A stretch of DNA of 64,000 nt from Mesostigma viride (lineage: Eukaryota; Streptophyta; Mesostigmatophyceae; Mesostigmatales; Mesostigmataceae), in assembly GCA_009746045.1 (NCBI GenBank), contig RPFO01000106.1, positions 239,501 through 303,500 on the forward strand, in the 5' to 3' direction. The notes under the pieces are model-generated. The model saw only the letters and a program-made list of their open reading frames with translations. It searched no databases and was not told the origin of the DNA. Below, piece by piece: positions 12,542-23,252 of this stretch. Numbering within the stretch: the stretch's first letter is position 1; each line of letters opens with the position of its first letter. The position numbers and the translations under genes were made by a program.

Positions 12542-13695
12542 GGTACTACTATACCTGACTATGCGGCGACGTCAAGGAACTTTGGATTAAGGTCCTCAGC
12601 TACTGGAAACTCAATTCATACACGCTAATGCCCTTCTTTGGCCAATTGACAAAGACGGAGCGCCACATCTGATCGCTTCCAAACATCATTTATCTGAATG
12701 CATGACTTCTTAACGTGCTTATTACTCTTCATATCTTGGAATTTACAATAATATTCCGGTGCTCCAAAGTCCGCCATAGTTATTAAAGACTATTTTCAGC
12801 ATCGTTAGAATTTATAAGGCGCCTTTGGTAGGGTTGCCTGGTCCGCTAGAAGAATTTTACACCCCGACCGGCTTGGGCAGGACGAATCTGAAGTTGCGCG
12901 CTACAGCAGCACGCCGTACCGTCCTGAACTTTCGGAATCCGGGTATTCGTCTCGGGCCTAAACAGGCCTAAACCCTGTCGGCCCATGAGACTCTGCGGCC
13001 ATATGTGCGGCGTGGGAGACAACTGAACTGAACTGAACGGAATGTCGGACCGCCGGCGCGGGAATAAACTCAACTTTTTTTCCGGGTAAATGGGTATTTT
13101 TATTAACCAATAGGAATATCATTAGGTGAAGAGGTACCACGTATCGACCAGCTGGTTACCCTCTGAGGGTAGTGTGATAGGTGAAAGGTTTAGAAAGGAG
13201 CATTGTGTGACCAGGGGAGCCAAGTGACGCGCGTAAGGTCACCGTGAGGAATGCAAGTAAACACCCTGTTGCGTCCCAGGAGAGCATGGAAGAGCTCCAA
13301 GGGGCTGGGCCTGTCATTGTTGGGCCCGGGGTCCCACACCTTGTATTGTTCTTGCCAAGGAATAAACTCAACTCAACTCTGCTGCCCATGTGCGGCATGG
13401 GCAACAACAACAACTACTACACTGCTGTACTAAACTCATGATCGATCCGGGTATTCCCTGTCAGGCCGGCGGGGTTGTTTTGTGGTGGTGGTGGTCACGG
13501 TTTCCCATGCCGCTGATGTGCAGCAGAGATTATTATTGGTACATGCTACATGGTGGTGTATTGTCATGGTATTATTGTGCGTATGTCCGCTCCGAGTAGC
13601 CGAGTATGTACTTTTATCTTTTTTCGGTAGAAAGTTGTCCTAATCGAGTCATTGCCGAATGCCCGCGAACGGCGAGTGGCGAGTCTGGCGAGTGG
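12542..13695. other. Intergenic, no gene recognised
   Basis: This is the 5' flank of the C2orf81-like gene. Two short similar segments contain AATAAACTCAACT (near 13062 and 13361). The second is followed by a CTGCCCATGTGCGGC segment that recurs near 62102. No open frame here looks like a protein. Confidence 0.5.
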
Positions 13696-13697
13696 CG

Positions 13698-14128
13698 ACG
13701 TAGTGGTCAAAATCACTTTGCGACTAACTACTTTGCGACCCAAAATGAAGGTGAAATTTAAAGTTTGCGACCCAAAATGAAGGCAAAGTTTTAGGTTTGC
13801 GAGCCGGTCGACTTGTTTAGGGTCAGGCGACTGAGTCACTTGGCCTGCGTTGTCTCTTTCTGTTCATATAGCGGTAATGGTATATTACTTCAATAAGGAC
13901 GTATTAGATAAGGATGTTTTTTAAATAAGGATTTATTACCTAACTCACGCGAAAATTGTGGCGCGACGCGTTCGCTAGCCAAGCTTGAGCGGGCTCTAAA
14001 GGCCCGGCGCGGCGCGGGCGCGGCGCGGTAACTTTTGAACTTTGCGACCCAAAATGAAGCCCATTAATAGCAGTTTGCGAGGTCGATTCGCAAAGTAGTT
14101 AGACGCAAAGTGATTTTGACCACTACGG
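13698..14128. mobile_element. MITE with CCGTAGTGG-type terminal inverted repeats, copy 1
   Basis: The left end ACGTAGTGGTCAAAATCACT and the right end (reverse complement CCGTAGTGGTCAAAATCACT) are inverted over about 40 bases, continuing into a CTAACTACTTTGCGA block with one indel-type difference. TA follows the right end; the left flank is CG, so the TA duplication is not intact. Inside, a motif TTTGCGACCCAAAATGAA occurs three times. There is no coding capacity. A second element at 62846-63373 has closely related ends. The TA target suggests a Tc1/mariner-type relative, by inference. Confidence 0.6.
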
Positions 14129-14130
14129 TA

Positions 14131-15227
14131 ACAATTACGACCTGTGCGGGACCTTACCTTACTTAGTTGATCGACAGTACTAGGGTCGCCATTTACGCCC
14201 GGCGGGCCGCGTAAATGAATGGGTTTTGGGTTGATGTCGAAATTTAACCCATAGTCCGTAAACTACCCGACCTGTCGGGTAGTTTGACTAACGGTCGAAT
14301 TTCGCGCCGCGCCGTGAGCGCCGCGCCACCTGTGACGGATGTCAGTGGTCCGGTGGGTCCGGGAACACTTAGGGACGAAGGTGATGCATAGGTTTGGGGG
14401 TAATATTCGCCATAGCCTGGTAATTACAACGTGCATTGAGAATGTATCACGTGACTTTGGCGGGAAAATTTCGCTCGCGCGCGCGCGTAATGAGATATGG
14501 CTGACAACGTGCCGCTGTCACGAAATTTTTGCGTCTCACGGCTTGAAACGCTTCAGAATGTTGCTCAGAATGACGATGCATGATTTTCGTAGGTCAGGCA
14601 CCGCCAGATTTATAGGGTTAGGAAAATACAGGTAGGAAAATATGACTTTCCTGGTCGTCAGTTCCAGATGAGTCATAGCTTGTCATAGGTCGATTTTCTC
14701 CCTATGGCCGGGCAATCTGCGCCAGCCCGGGCATCCAGTTTCGGTAAGGGACGTCAGCTGCAGCGTTTGCTGAGAATGCGGACTAGTTTAGTGGCCATCT
14801 TTGCACGGAACATCGACCTGGTAGCCATGGTGGATCATGAAGTATGCGGCTATGGCGGCCTTTGCCTGTGGAGCATCAGTATGTGTGAGATATGAGGGTC
14901 CCGGCCAGCGGAATCCGGGTAGGGCATGAACGAGCCAGGTACGACAACGTATTTGCGTGTTGTTTGCAGCGGAATACGTATCCCATGCATTATGAATGAC
15001 GATTTTATCCATGCATATTTCAGCAAGTTCCATGCCTGTTGTAAAGAGTGGTATTAGCCCTGAAAGTGCCCAGTTTTGGGCATTTCTCTGGAGTATACCA
15101 CTCCGTCAGTGCAGGTAGGCAACGTGTTTGTATTCCAGCACTTTTGGCAGCCTTTGATAGCTTGTTATAATGCATTATTGTGCTGCATGTCATAGATAGC
15201 TGTTTTCACGCTCGTAACCCACACACA
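14131..15227. other. Intergenic with a strong hairpin at 14263-14288
   Basis: A perfect 12-bp stem AAACTACCCGAC with a 2-base loop lies at 14263-14288. A 13-base segment AACCCATAGTCCG just before it recurs inverted near 17617, on the far side of the ORF1-only retroelement. No gene recognised. Confidence 0.4.
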
Positions 15228-15242
15228 TGTATGAGCACGTTA

Positions 15243-17260
15243 ATTAATTAATTAATAAGCACGTGACTGCGTCACGTGGGTGCCAATACAGAGTAAAGGA
15301 ACCTTCAACCCTATATACACAGTGAGAAGGAGGGAGGGCGCCCTAGCTTCTCTCACTGCCGCAGGTGGGCAGGCCACAGAGCGCTCTCTCCACGGCATGG
15401 TGCCGGGGCGCAACACTGTGGGTGCAATACAACCAGTGCAATACCATAGGTAGGCTGACGCATAGCTTATGCTACAAATGTGAGGTGGGCTCAAGACGTC
15501 GGCTAATTAAGGCGCAAGCTGATGGCCACAAGGTGCCAGAGCTAATTGAAGGTACTATAACGCTGTGCGCTAATATCGTTTCAAGTGCTGTAATGCCTAA
15601 GCTATCCCATCATCGATTGCCCCCATCTAGACAACTAGCTGGAGTGCTCTATCCCGGGGAAGCCCGGGGGGGCTTCCACAGTTTCTTGTTGACGTAGAGG
15701 TCCCCGCCCCGCCAGTACACTTGGGGCTTCTCGGGGTTGGTCTTGTGGCGGATGTAGTCGGGCCACTGATCGCGGCGTTGCTGCTGCTGGGCTGGCGTCA
15801 GGTCGTCGTCAAGCGACCAGGAGGTGTCCACCAGCTTCTTGCGGCGAGAGAGGAACCGAACTCGGGCTGTGATGTCGCTGAAGGTGAGGACCACTGGAGG
15901 GGGCCCAGCCTTGGCCCGTGGATGGGGCAGGCGGTAGGCGCCCTGCAGTATCGCACCTGGCAGCTGCATGCGCGCCAAGAGCTGTTTCTTCAGCTCGTCG
16001 AGAAGAGAGTCTGGGGTCTCCTCCGGCAGCATGTCGAAGCGCCTGAGGATGACCCGGCAGCGGCGACGGTCGCGGTCAGCGGCCTCGCGGCGCGTGTCTT
16101 CCAGCTCCTGGAGCTTGGTGGTGATGGCGGTCGTGGTAGAGGATGCCTGGCTCTTGAGCAGGTCCGCCCAGGAGGCGCGAGTCGAGGGGTCATCACTAGC
16201 CCTACCAGCAGGTTGGGCGGCGATGGTGGCCGTTCGCTCGGCGATCTCGGGGACCTGCGTGGCCAGGGCGTCTACCTTGGCGGCAACTGCCTCAAGTTTC
16301 ACGGTGCCTTGGCCGACTCGGCCTTCCACCTGGTTAAGGCGGGTGGTCACAGTGGCTGTGGCCTCGGAAACTTTGGTGGCAATGTGCTCTTGCGTAGCAG
16401 TAAACTGAGGCTGGAGCTTAAGGGCGACTCTGGCTTCAATGTTGTTGACCTTGGCCGAGAGAGTGTTGAGTGGGCCGTCAGGCGCGTTCAGGGCGGCGAG
16501 CTGCTCAGCCATCGGCGCCAGCTGCTCCGCCACTGCAGCTCGGATGGAGTCCGTGCTGGGGGAGGTGCTGCTCTGCGGGGATGCTGCAGCTGCTGTGGCT
16601 GCCCGTCTGCGCTCATGCAGGAGGCTCCTGAGGCCAGCGTAGCCAATCTGGGTGATGTCGTGGGCGTCGCAGCGCAGGTAGCTGCACATGATGACTGCCT
16701 TCAAGTACGCCTCCGGTTCTTGAAGCAGCCATTCCCAGGCGGGCTTGGTGACCTTGTCGCCAGGGGTAGGCAGGAAAAGTTCGTCATGGCGGGCCAGGAA
16801 CTTGATAACATCGTCACATTGTTCCTTCGTGAGCGTAAAGATTTCCAAGATGCAAAAATCCCGCTGGCCGGCGCCGAAGCGGCGGACGTCCCATTTGGTA
16901 TGGGAAGTTCGGGTTTTCTTGGGAATGGGCGACGAATTTGGCGTAGAGCACTGCGTCGAGGGAGGCAGACCGGGGGGGAGAGCTTCGATCAGCGCAAAAA
17001 GGTTGGCGTCCGCAGGAGTTGATGTCGCACGTGCTGCTGTCGACGGGAATGCCGACGACAGCTCAAAATGTTTGTCAAGGCTGCGTTTTGGTGGCATTTG
17101 CAAAATACTGCGTTACAGCCGTAACCGATTATACTAGCAGATGCGTCTTGAAAAGACGCATCTGATGCAAGTAGCCTGACTGAATTTGGGGCTCAGACGC
17201 AAAAGTTCTGAGCTCCGCCGTCAGCCATGTCCGCTCGTGGCTCGTGGCTCGTGCCAGTTG
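15243..17260 (-). mobile_element. ORF1-only non-LTR retroelement with perfect 15-bp target duplication
   Basis: The 15-bp duplication TGTATGAGCACGTTA occurs at 15228-15242 and 17261-17275. Between them lies a 2.0-kb minus-strand insertion with a single long ORF, a 3' untranslated region ending in the palindrome CACGTGACGCAGTCACGTG, and a (TTAA)n tail. There is no reverse transcriptase or endonuclease. By analogy with half-L1 (HAL1) elements of mammals, it is probably moved in trans by a full LINE. The LINE fragment at 59711-59890 ends in the same palindrome and tail, so a partner family with a shared 3' end exists in this genome. A 12-bp stem hairpin (17138-17164) lies just upstream of the ORF. 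Confidence 0.85.
15649..17097 (-). CDS. LINE ORF1-like protein (coiled coil plus RNA-binding domain)
   Basis: 482 aa, intact. I chose the ATG at 17097 because the frame upstream offers only TTG. The order of parts resembles L1 ORF1p: a basic N-terminus (MPPKRSLDKHFE); a globular segment with WDVRRFGAGQRDFCILEIFT; a long heptad-like Ala/Val/Leu region from about residue 170 to 330 that should form a coiled coil; and a C-terminal RRM-like part with RRCRVILRRFDM, LQGAYRLPHPRAKAGPPPVV and TFSDITARVRFLSRRKKL. A last segment ends PQVYWRGGDLYVNKKLW. Proteins of this kind bind the element's RNA and chaperone it during target-primed insertion. No reverse transcriptase follows. The intact frame, compared with the broken RT copy nearby, suggests recent insertion. 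Confidence 0.75.
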   Translation of the reverse strand: MPPKRSLDKHFELSSAFPSTAARATSTPADANLFALIEALPPGLPPSTQCSTPNSSPIPKKTRTSHTKWDVRRFGAGQRDFCILEIFTLTKEQCDDVIKFLARHDELFLPTPGDKVTKPAWEWLLQEPEAYLKAVIMCSYLRCDAHDITQIGYAGLRSLLHERRRAATAAAASPQSSTSPSTDSIRAAVAEQLAPMAEQLAALNAPDGPLNTLSAKVNNIEARVALKLQPQFTATQEHIATKVSEATATVTTRLNQVEGRVGQGTVKLEAVAAKVDALATQVPEIAERTATIAAQPAGRASDDPSTRASWADLLKSQASSTTTAITTKLQELEDTRREAADRDRRRCRVILRRFDMLPEETPDSLLDELKKQLLARMQLPGAILQGAYRLPHPRAKAGPPPVVLTFSDITARVRFLSRRKKLVDTSWSLDDDLTPAQQQQRRDQWPDYIRHKTNPEKPQVYWRGGDLYVNKKLWKPPRASPG

Positions 17261-17671
17261 TGTATGAGCACGTTATATAGGGGTAATGGGTTATCCGGGT
17301 GGTCTGACCCAAGGAAACCCCCATTGGACTATCCAACTAAGTTGTCCAATGTTGGTATTGAGATTCCCTGCCCTCCCTGGGAAGTTAGGGGGGGGTAGAC
17401 TTTTCCTTGGGGAAAAAAGATCGTCTTTTGGCCAGCTTTGACTGGAGCTATCATCCAAATGCTTTGATAAAGCCAAGGTATTATTGCATATTCTGAAAGC
17501 CCTTGAAGTGTAGATACTCCTAGCATCTTGGTTGGGGGTATTTGGAGTTGTGGCCTGTAAGTTATGATTTTTTTCATTTTCAGGGGTATAAAAGTGCCAA
17601 AAATGGGTCAGCGGACTATGGGTTAAGTAGAATGGATCGACGTTACTTAATCAATTGACGTAAATCCGACA

Positions 17672-18030
17672 AATTTATCAAGGAGACAACCAGCGCACTG
17701 TGCATGTGTGTATGTGTGCATGTGTGTATGCGTGTGTGTGTGCATGCATGTGTGTGCGCGGCCAGAAATCGGGAGAATCCGGACCATGGTAGCTCGAGCC
17801 TGCCGCTATCTTGTCCGCGTATTCGAGTCGTTCAGGATGATGAAGATGAATGGTGATGGAAATGTGTATCCTTGTGCATTGAAATTATGGCTGGCTTACG
17901 TGTAGAGCGACTCAGATGACCTGAGATGACCTAGACGGTGGGGCCGGAAACAGCATGCTTGATCAGGGCGTGTGTTTCGAGCCTAACTGGCCGGGAGTGT
18001 CTCAGTGGTGAGCACCATTTATGTACGTCA
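17672..18030 (+). mobile_element. SINE-like dispersed repeat, copy 2
   Basis: Starts ATCAAGGAGACAACCAGCGC and is then interrupted by about 55 bases of TG-rich microsatellite. It continues with GGCCAGAAATCGGGAGAAT, the B-box-like ATTCGAGTCGTTC, and the block to GGCCGGGAGTGTCT. Most of its body matches copy 3 at 20171-20767. Confidence 0.65.
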
Positions 18031-18138
18031 AAATGTGGAGTAGATTTCTTAATGTCAACTATCAAACGGGGTCTCGAGATTTGCTTACCGGCCAACGTTT
18101 CCATCCAGTGCAGAAATGAATGCCCGCAACTGTCGGCG

Positions 18139-18319
18139 GTTGCGGCCCGGCCCTTTGCCAAACACTGCTCGCAACCGACACTGACGACTCCTCCCCCTCC
18201 CGGCCCGGGGGACGGGAGCCCCTAGCTACCGTCTTGAAGGCCAACTCACAACGCAAGAGAAAAATTAAGCACAATTTATTTCATTGTTGCGCCCGTTCGG
18301 CAAAGGGCCGGGCCGCAAC
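18139..18319. repeat. Perfect 21-bp inverted repeat with 139-bp spacer
   Basis: The left arm (18139-18159) begins GTTGCGGCCCGG and the right arm (18299-18319) is its exact reverse complement. This could be the ends of a small element or a large stem-loop. No flanking duplication is clear. Confidence 0.6.
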
Positions 18320-18879
18320 AACGACTTTCCAGTCGGCCACTTCTGTTTGCCCACTTTGATTCGTAACGTCATAGTCCGGCAATGCATATTTTGCCCTCTG
18401 TCTGCCGGCCTGGACATCTCCTTCTATTTCGCGGCAGCACTTTGCTTCTGCGGGTTGGCGTTTCTGCCCTGCAGGCAGGCTGCGGTCTCTCAGCTCCCGC
18501 TGCACTTGCATGAATCATTAATTGAGACAGCTATTCCTGATCATTGATCACTCTAGAGGCCGTACTAGCATTACATGTACACTAGCAAACAGGGACGTGC
18601 ACGAGTGGTTTCGATTGACCAAGCTAGTGATCCCAGCTACATTAGACCCCTCAAAGACTGAGGACGTCTTACTGTTTGCTCTGCTCGATCCGACCGATCG
18701 ACGAAGTATCCTGATCAAGATACTAGTACCAAGGAGACAACAAGATACTAGTACATTTATGCCATGTGTCCAGGAATAGTTGTCTCACATTAAGTGAGAG
18801 AACTAAGATGTGCGACTGCTGCCACCACTTGGCAACCAGCAACCACTGAGTAACGTCTTCACTACGTCATATCAGTCGT

Positions 18880-19957
18880 GCAGTGGGGCTTGAGCCAGGT
18901 CAGCAAGAAGACAGAGACCCTGGCGGTTGGGCTCACCCACTCACCGCCACCCCTCTATCTCCTCGACGGCTCTCGAGTCCTGTATCGGGACCGCGTCAAG
19001 CTGCTAGGCAGCCTGCTCCCCAGCTGCGAGGTTGATGTGGACCACCGCATCTCCCTCGCCTGGCACGCTTTACGCCAGTACCGGGCCCTGTGGCGCAAGC
19101 CCCTGGGCAAGATCGAGAAACAGGACCTGTTCAAGGTCCTCGTCCTTCCTGTTCTCACGTATGGGGCCGAGACGTGGACCCTCACCGCCGACCTGGCCCG
19201 CAAGCTGGACGGCGCGGTCACCAACATGCTGCGTTCCATTTTCAGAGTAGGATATGCTGCTAATGTCCGCAATGAGGACCTGTACCAGGGCATGCCATAT
19301 ATCACCAGCACCATTAATTAAGCAGCGGCGCCTGCAGCTCGTAGGGCACCTAGCTCGCACCAACCAGGTAGACACCTCACGTGGCCCCCCCGCAGGACTG
19401 CGACCAGCTCAGCCTAGGCATGACCCTCACGAGGCACGCCAGATCGCTCCCCCTAGGGCAGCGTGCGGCTGCCAAGTTAGATGTTGTAGTTAGAATGCCG
19501 TTAGATAGATGTAGTATGTAGCCAAGATAGATAGATTAGACCGGTAGGAATGTTTGCACCCATCCATCCTTCCATCGGGGTTAATGCTCCGTGACTCCCC
19601 AACGGGAGCACGAGTCTAATTAATTAATTAATTAATTAATGGGGGGCCAGCCTAGGCCTCTCCGTGATTTGGAAGAAGATGATGGACAAGGCCAAGTGGG
19701 CCCAGGTCATAGAGGACAACGAGCCCCCCCCTGTGGGGAAGCGCCCGCGTGTGCAAGCCCGTGGGAGGCACGCCAGTGCTGTATAGATAGATGTTGTTGT
19801 TAAAGTAATGCTGAACTACTAAGATAGATGTCGTAGGTAGCTGATGTAGATAGCTTAGACCGGTAGGACTGTTTGCACCCACCCATCCATCCATCGGGGT
19901 TAATGCTCCGTGACTCCCCAACGGGAGCACCAGTGTAATGAATTAATTAATTAATTA
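18880..19957 (+). mobile_element. 5'-truncated LINE copy (family A, TTAA tail) with internal second 3' end
   Basis: The 11-bp ATATCAGTCGT at 18869-18879 recurs at 19958-19968, bounding the insertion. The frame from 18878 to 19321 encodes the region after the RT catalytic core (LLDGSRVLYRDRVKLLGS, LFKVLVLPVLTYGAETWTL), closely parallel to the copy at 20784-23173. It breaks at 19312-19325, where an extra ATTA shifts the frame before QRRLQLVGHLART. A first 3' end with (TTAA)n tail falls at about 19650. A second 3' end (frame ending PPPVGKRPRVQARGRH) follows at 19660-19957, so one truncated copy appears to have joined or inserted into another. Non-functional. Confidence 0.75.
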
Positions 19958-20170
19958 ATATCAGTCGTCTTGGATAGTCCGGATGACGCAGAGTTGCTAT
20001 CTGCGACTCCAGACCTGGGAGTGAGTCGCGCCACTCGCCATGGCGCGGGTGAAGTATCTGCGTAGAAAAGTACCTCATCGGGTACTCCGTGGCATGCCTT
20101 CAGTGCACATGGTTCAGGTTGCTCAATGCCACGTGTCCAAAGTCTTTTGTGAAGCCTTGCTGGCTTCAGG

Positions 20171-20767
20171 CATTAGTATCAAGGAGACAACCAGCGCAGG
20201 CCAGAAATCGGGAGAATCCGGACCATGGTAGCTCGAGCCTGCCGTTATCTTGTCTGCGTGTTCGAGTCGTTCAGGATGATGAAGATGAATGGTGATGGAA
20301 ATGTGTATCCTTGTGCATTGAAATTATGGCTGGCTTACGTGTAGAGCGACTAGATGACCTAGACGGTGGGGCCGGAAACAGCATGCTTGATCAGGGCAAT
20401 TTTCCCAGTGGGGAAGCGCCCGCGTGTGCAATCCCACGGGAGGCACGCTAGATAGCTCCCCTAGGGCAGCGTGCGGCTGCCTAGATAGATGTTGTAGTTA
20501 GAATGTTGTTAGATAGATGTAGTATGTAGCCAATGTAGATAGATTAGACCGGTAGGAATGTGTGCACCCATCCATCCATCCATCGGGGTTAATGCTCCGT
20601 GACTCCCCAACGGGAGCACGAGTCTAATTAATTAATTAATTAATTGATCAGGGCGTGTGTTTCGAGCCTAACTGGCCGGGAGTGTCTAGTGGTGAGCACC
20701 ATTGCTGCGATCGCTCTCCCACCATTTATGAGGAAATACCCGCGAATGGAAAACCGCTGAAAAGGTC
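20171..20767 (+). mobile_element. SINE-like dispersed repeat, copy 3, split by a LINE 3' end
   Basis: From ATCAAGGAGACAACCAGCGC the copy runs to 20397. It is interrupted by a LINE fragment and resumes at 20655 with GTGTGTTTCGAGCCTAAC, ending near GAAAACCGCTGAAAAGG. The B-box-like GTTCGAGTCGTTC lies near 20261 and a weak A-box-like GGTAGCTCGAGCCTG at 20227. This suggests an internal pol III promoter of tRNA origin, by inference. Confidence 0.65.
20398..20643 (+). mobile_element. LINE 3'-end fragment (family A) inserted in the SINE-like copy
   Basis: An 11-bp duplication TTGATCAGGGC at 20387-20397 and 20644-20654 bounds it. The body matches the 3' end at 19700-19957 (GGGTTAATGCTCCGTGACTC, then CGAGTCTAATTAATTAATT). 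It is a heavily 5'-truncated insertion. Confidence 0.85.
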
Positions 20768-20783
20768 AGGCATTAGTATACCT

Positions 20784-23040
20784 GTGGACGCCCGGGCGGA
20801 CGTCGACGAGCTGGACAAGGGTGCCCCCAACGCCGCCATTTTTGCGGGCTTTGCGGCCCGCGCCCCGTTGCTGGCGGCCCGGCACCTGCCGGTCATGCCC
20901 CGCCGCCGCCCCGGCCCGCTCTACCGCCAGGACCCCAAGGTCTTGGCCGCCCGGCACCGCCTCAAGCGTAACCGGGACCCGCTGCAGAAACCATTGCTCA
21001 AGGCCGCCCTTGTGGAGGCCTACGAGCACGCTCAGGACGCGGAGGCGGCCCAGTGCATCGCGGATGCCAAGGCCTGCCAGGCTCGCAACCTGGGCAAGGA
21101 CATGTGGTACCACCTCGACCGGCTCGGCGGCCGGCGGCAGCGCACCCCGGTGGAGCACACGGGGGACGGCACGGCGCCGGTGAGCCTTGACCGCTGGTTG
21201 GCCCACAATGTTTCCTTGACCGGTGGGGCTCGCGCCCCCCCCCGCCGCTTCACCCCGAGACGGCCGCCCGCCTCGGGGTCGCCGGACCCCCGCCGCCGCC
21301 AGCGCTCCCCTCCTCGGCCGCGGACCACCAAGTCCCCGCCTTGCAGGAGGGCTGCCTTGCCACTGACGACGTCGTCCACCCCTTCACTTTGAAGGAATTG
21401 GACGGCGCCCTTGCTCGCCTGCGGTACGACGCGGCGGTCGGTGCCGACCACCTTTCTGCTGAGCTGCTGAAGACCCCGGATCTAGCGGTTAAGGATCTTC
21501 TGCTGGCGTTCTGCAACCGTGTCCTGCTCTCTGACGAGCCTCCGCCTGCTGAGTGGCAGACGGCCATCCGCGTCATGCTGTACAAGAAGGGCGCTCTGCT
21601 GCTGACCCCGGTAACTATCGGGGTGTATGCCTCCAGAGCGCCGCGCTGAAGGTCTTCATGCGCATGATGCTGCACAGGCTCCGCGCCGCGCTGGACCCAC
21701 ACCTGGGTGAGTCTCAGATGGGTTTCCGTCGTGGTCGTAACACTGTCATGGCTGTGTTTGTCGCGCGCCGATTGATGGAGGAGGTGCGTCGCCTTCCCCC
21801 TGACAGTTTGCCGCTGGTCTTCATTTTTGTTGACTATATCAAAGCCTTTGACACGGTTCTCTGGGAGGCTCTTTGGGCCATCCTAGCTCTGGATCGGGTG
21901 CCACCTGCGTTTATTGCTGCCATTCGCCGACTGTATGAGGGCTCACAGGCAGTAGTGCGGACTGCGGAAGGCACCACCCCACCATTCCCCCTTCACCACG
22001 GGGTGTGGCAAGGTTGTGTCCTGTCCCCATACCTGTTCATTATTGTCGTGGATCACGTCATGCGCCGGGCACGTGCGCGCTTTACTGCTCTTAAGGGGTT
22101 CGAGCCAGGCTTGGACATCCTTAACGTGAAAGAGCACGGCGGGGTTAGACCTGGTTACCGCCTTGCCGACCTGATTTATGCGGATGATACCACCCTCATC
22201 GAGAGTCCCGAGCACATTCAGACCTGGCTGGACTGCCTGGGCCTGGAGGCGCGGGCGGTGGGGTTGGAGATTAGTGTCAAAACTGAGGCGATGGTGATTG
22301 GGGCCTCCAGTAAACCACCGCTGCCGCGCCTGCTCGACGGGACGGAGGTCCCGTTTCGCGACCGCTTCAAGCTGTTGGGGAGCTGGCTTCCTGACACCGC
22401 CGACGATGTGGACACCCGCATCGGCCTTGCCTGGGCCAAGCTCCGTTCGCTCACACCCTACTGGCGCTCGAAGGGCCTGGGCGGGCACCGCAAGCGCATG
22501 CTCTTCAAGGTCCTCGTCCTCACGGTGCTCACGTATGGCGCCGAGGCGTGGACCCTCCCAACCAAACTGGCAGCTCGGCTAGACGGCACGGTTTACAGGA
22601 TGCTCCGACAGGTCCTTAACGTAGGTTTTTCCGAGCGTCCGTCATCAGAATCTTTGTATCATGGCATGCCTCATGTTTCGGACGAGATTAGGCAGCGTAG
22701 GATAGCATTTGTAGGACACCTTGCCCGCACCAGCCAGGTCGACACCACCCTCGGTCTGGCCGGCCCCCAGCGGCTTGGCCAGCCAGGGCGGCACATTCTG
22801 ACCTGGCCTGGCCCCGAGGACATTCCCAAACGGGTAGGGAAACCTGTCACGAACTACGTTCAGATGTTGCTGGACGACCTAGTGGTCCCAGCCCAGTTTG
22901 AGCACCGCATCCACTCTCTCTCCCGTCTTTGGACTGTCATGCAGGACAAGACGCGGTGGAAGAAGATTGTCAAGGCGCACACGCCCGACCCTGTGGGCAA
23001 GCCACCTCCCCCCAAGCGGAGGCGGCGTTTTGATGAGTAG
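20784..23040 (+). pseudogene. Non-LTR retrotransposon reverse transcriptase, frameshifted
   Basis: Coding similarity runs across three frames, so at least two frameshifts break it: one in 21230-21340 next to a C-run, and one at about 21592-21610 before GNYRGVCLQ. The last segment (to 23040) carries RT motifs in order: GNYRGVCLQSAALKV, FRRGRNTVMAV, IFVDYIKAFDTVLWEAL (catalytic Asp), GVWQGCVLSPYLF, and LIYADDTTLI (YADD at 22177-22188). The thumb and C-terminal region has FKVLVLTVLTYGAEAWTL and IAFVGHLART, with a basic tail KPPPPKRRRRFDE. These motifs fit an L1/RTE-like non-LTR enzyme; I cannot place the clade. The catalytic core is intact at residue level, but no continuous protein is possible. 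Confidence 0.85.
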
Positions 23041-23173
23041 TGTAGTTAGGATTTTCTAGATAGCTTAGAGTTAGTATAGTTCGATCACGCGGCTTCCTCC
23101 ACCCCATCCATCATGGAATATGTGCTACATGACCTCCCCACGGAGGCATGTTATAATTTAATTTAATTTTTTA
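20784..23173 (+). mobile_element. 5'-truncated LINE with reverse transcriptase (family B)
   Basis: The duplication ATTAGTATACCT at 20772-20783 recurs at 23174-23185. The body holds a frameshifted ORF up to TAG at 23038-23040, a 3' untranslated region, and an (AATTT)n tail. The 5' end begins inside coding sequence, so the endonuclease and ORF1 are missing. Near-identical 3' ends occur at 604-940 and, inverted, at 59973-60232, so this family has many truncated copies. Directly downstream, 23186-23241 is a tiny second copy of the 3' end with an (AATTC)n tail that reused the same target sequence (ATTAGTATACC again at 23242). Confidence 0.85.
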
Positions 23174-23185
23174 ATTAGTATACCT

Positions 23186-23241
23186 ATGTGCTACATATAC
23201 TCCCAACGGAGTTATGTTACAATTCAATTCAATTCAATTCA
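23186..23241 (+). mobile_element. Minimal LINE 3'-end insertion (~56 bp)
   Basis: ATGTGCTACATATACTCCCA, then an (AATTC)n tail, lies between two copies of ATTAGTATACC (23174 and 23242). It matches the last ~30 bases of the family B 3' untranslated region with a variant tail. Confidence 0.7.
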
Positions 23242-23252
23242 ATTAGTATACC

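Noticed and set aside
15721-17022. 433-codon plus-strand frame opposite the ORF1-like gene
   Set aside because: Antisense shadow of a GC-rich coding region; the minus-strand protein has recognisable ORF1p architecture and this one does not.
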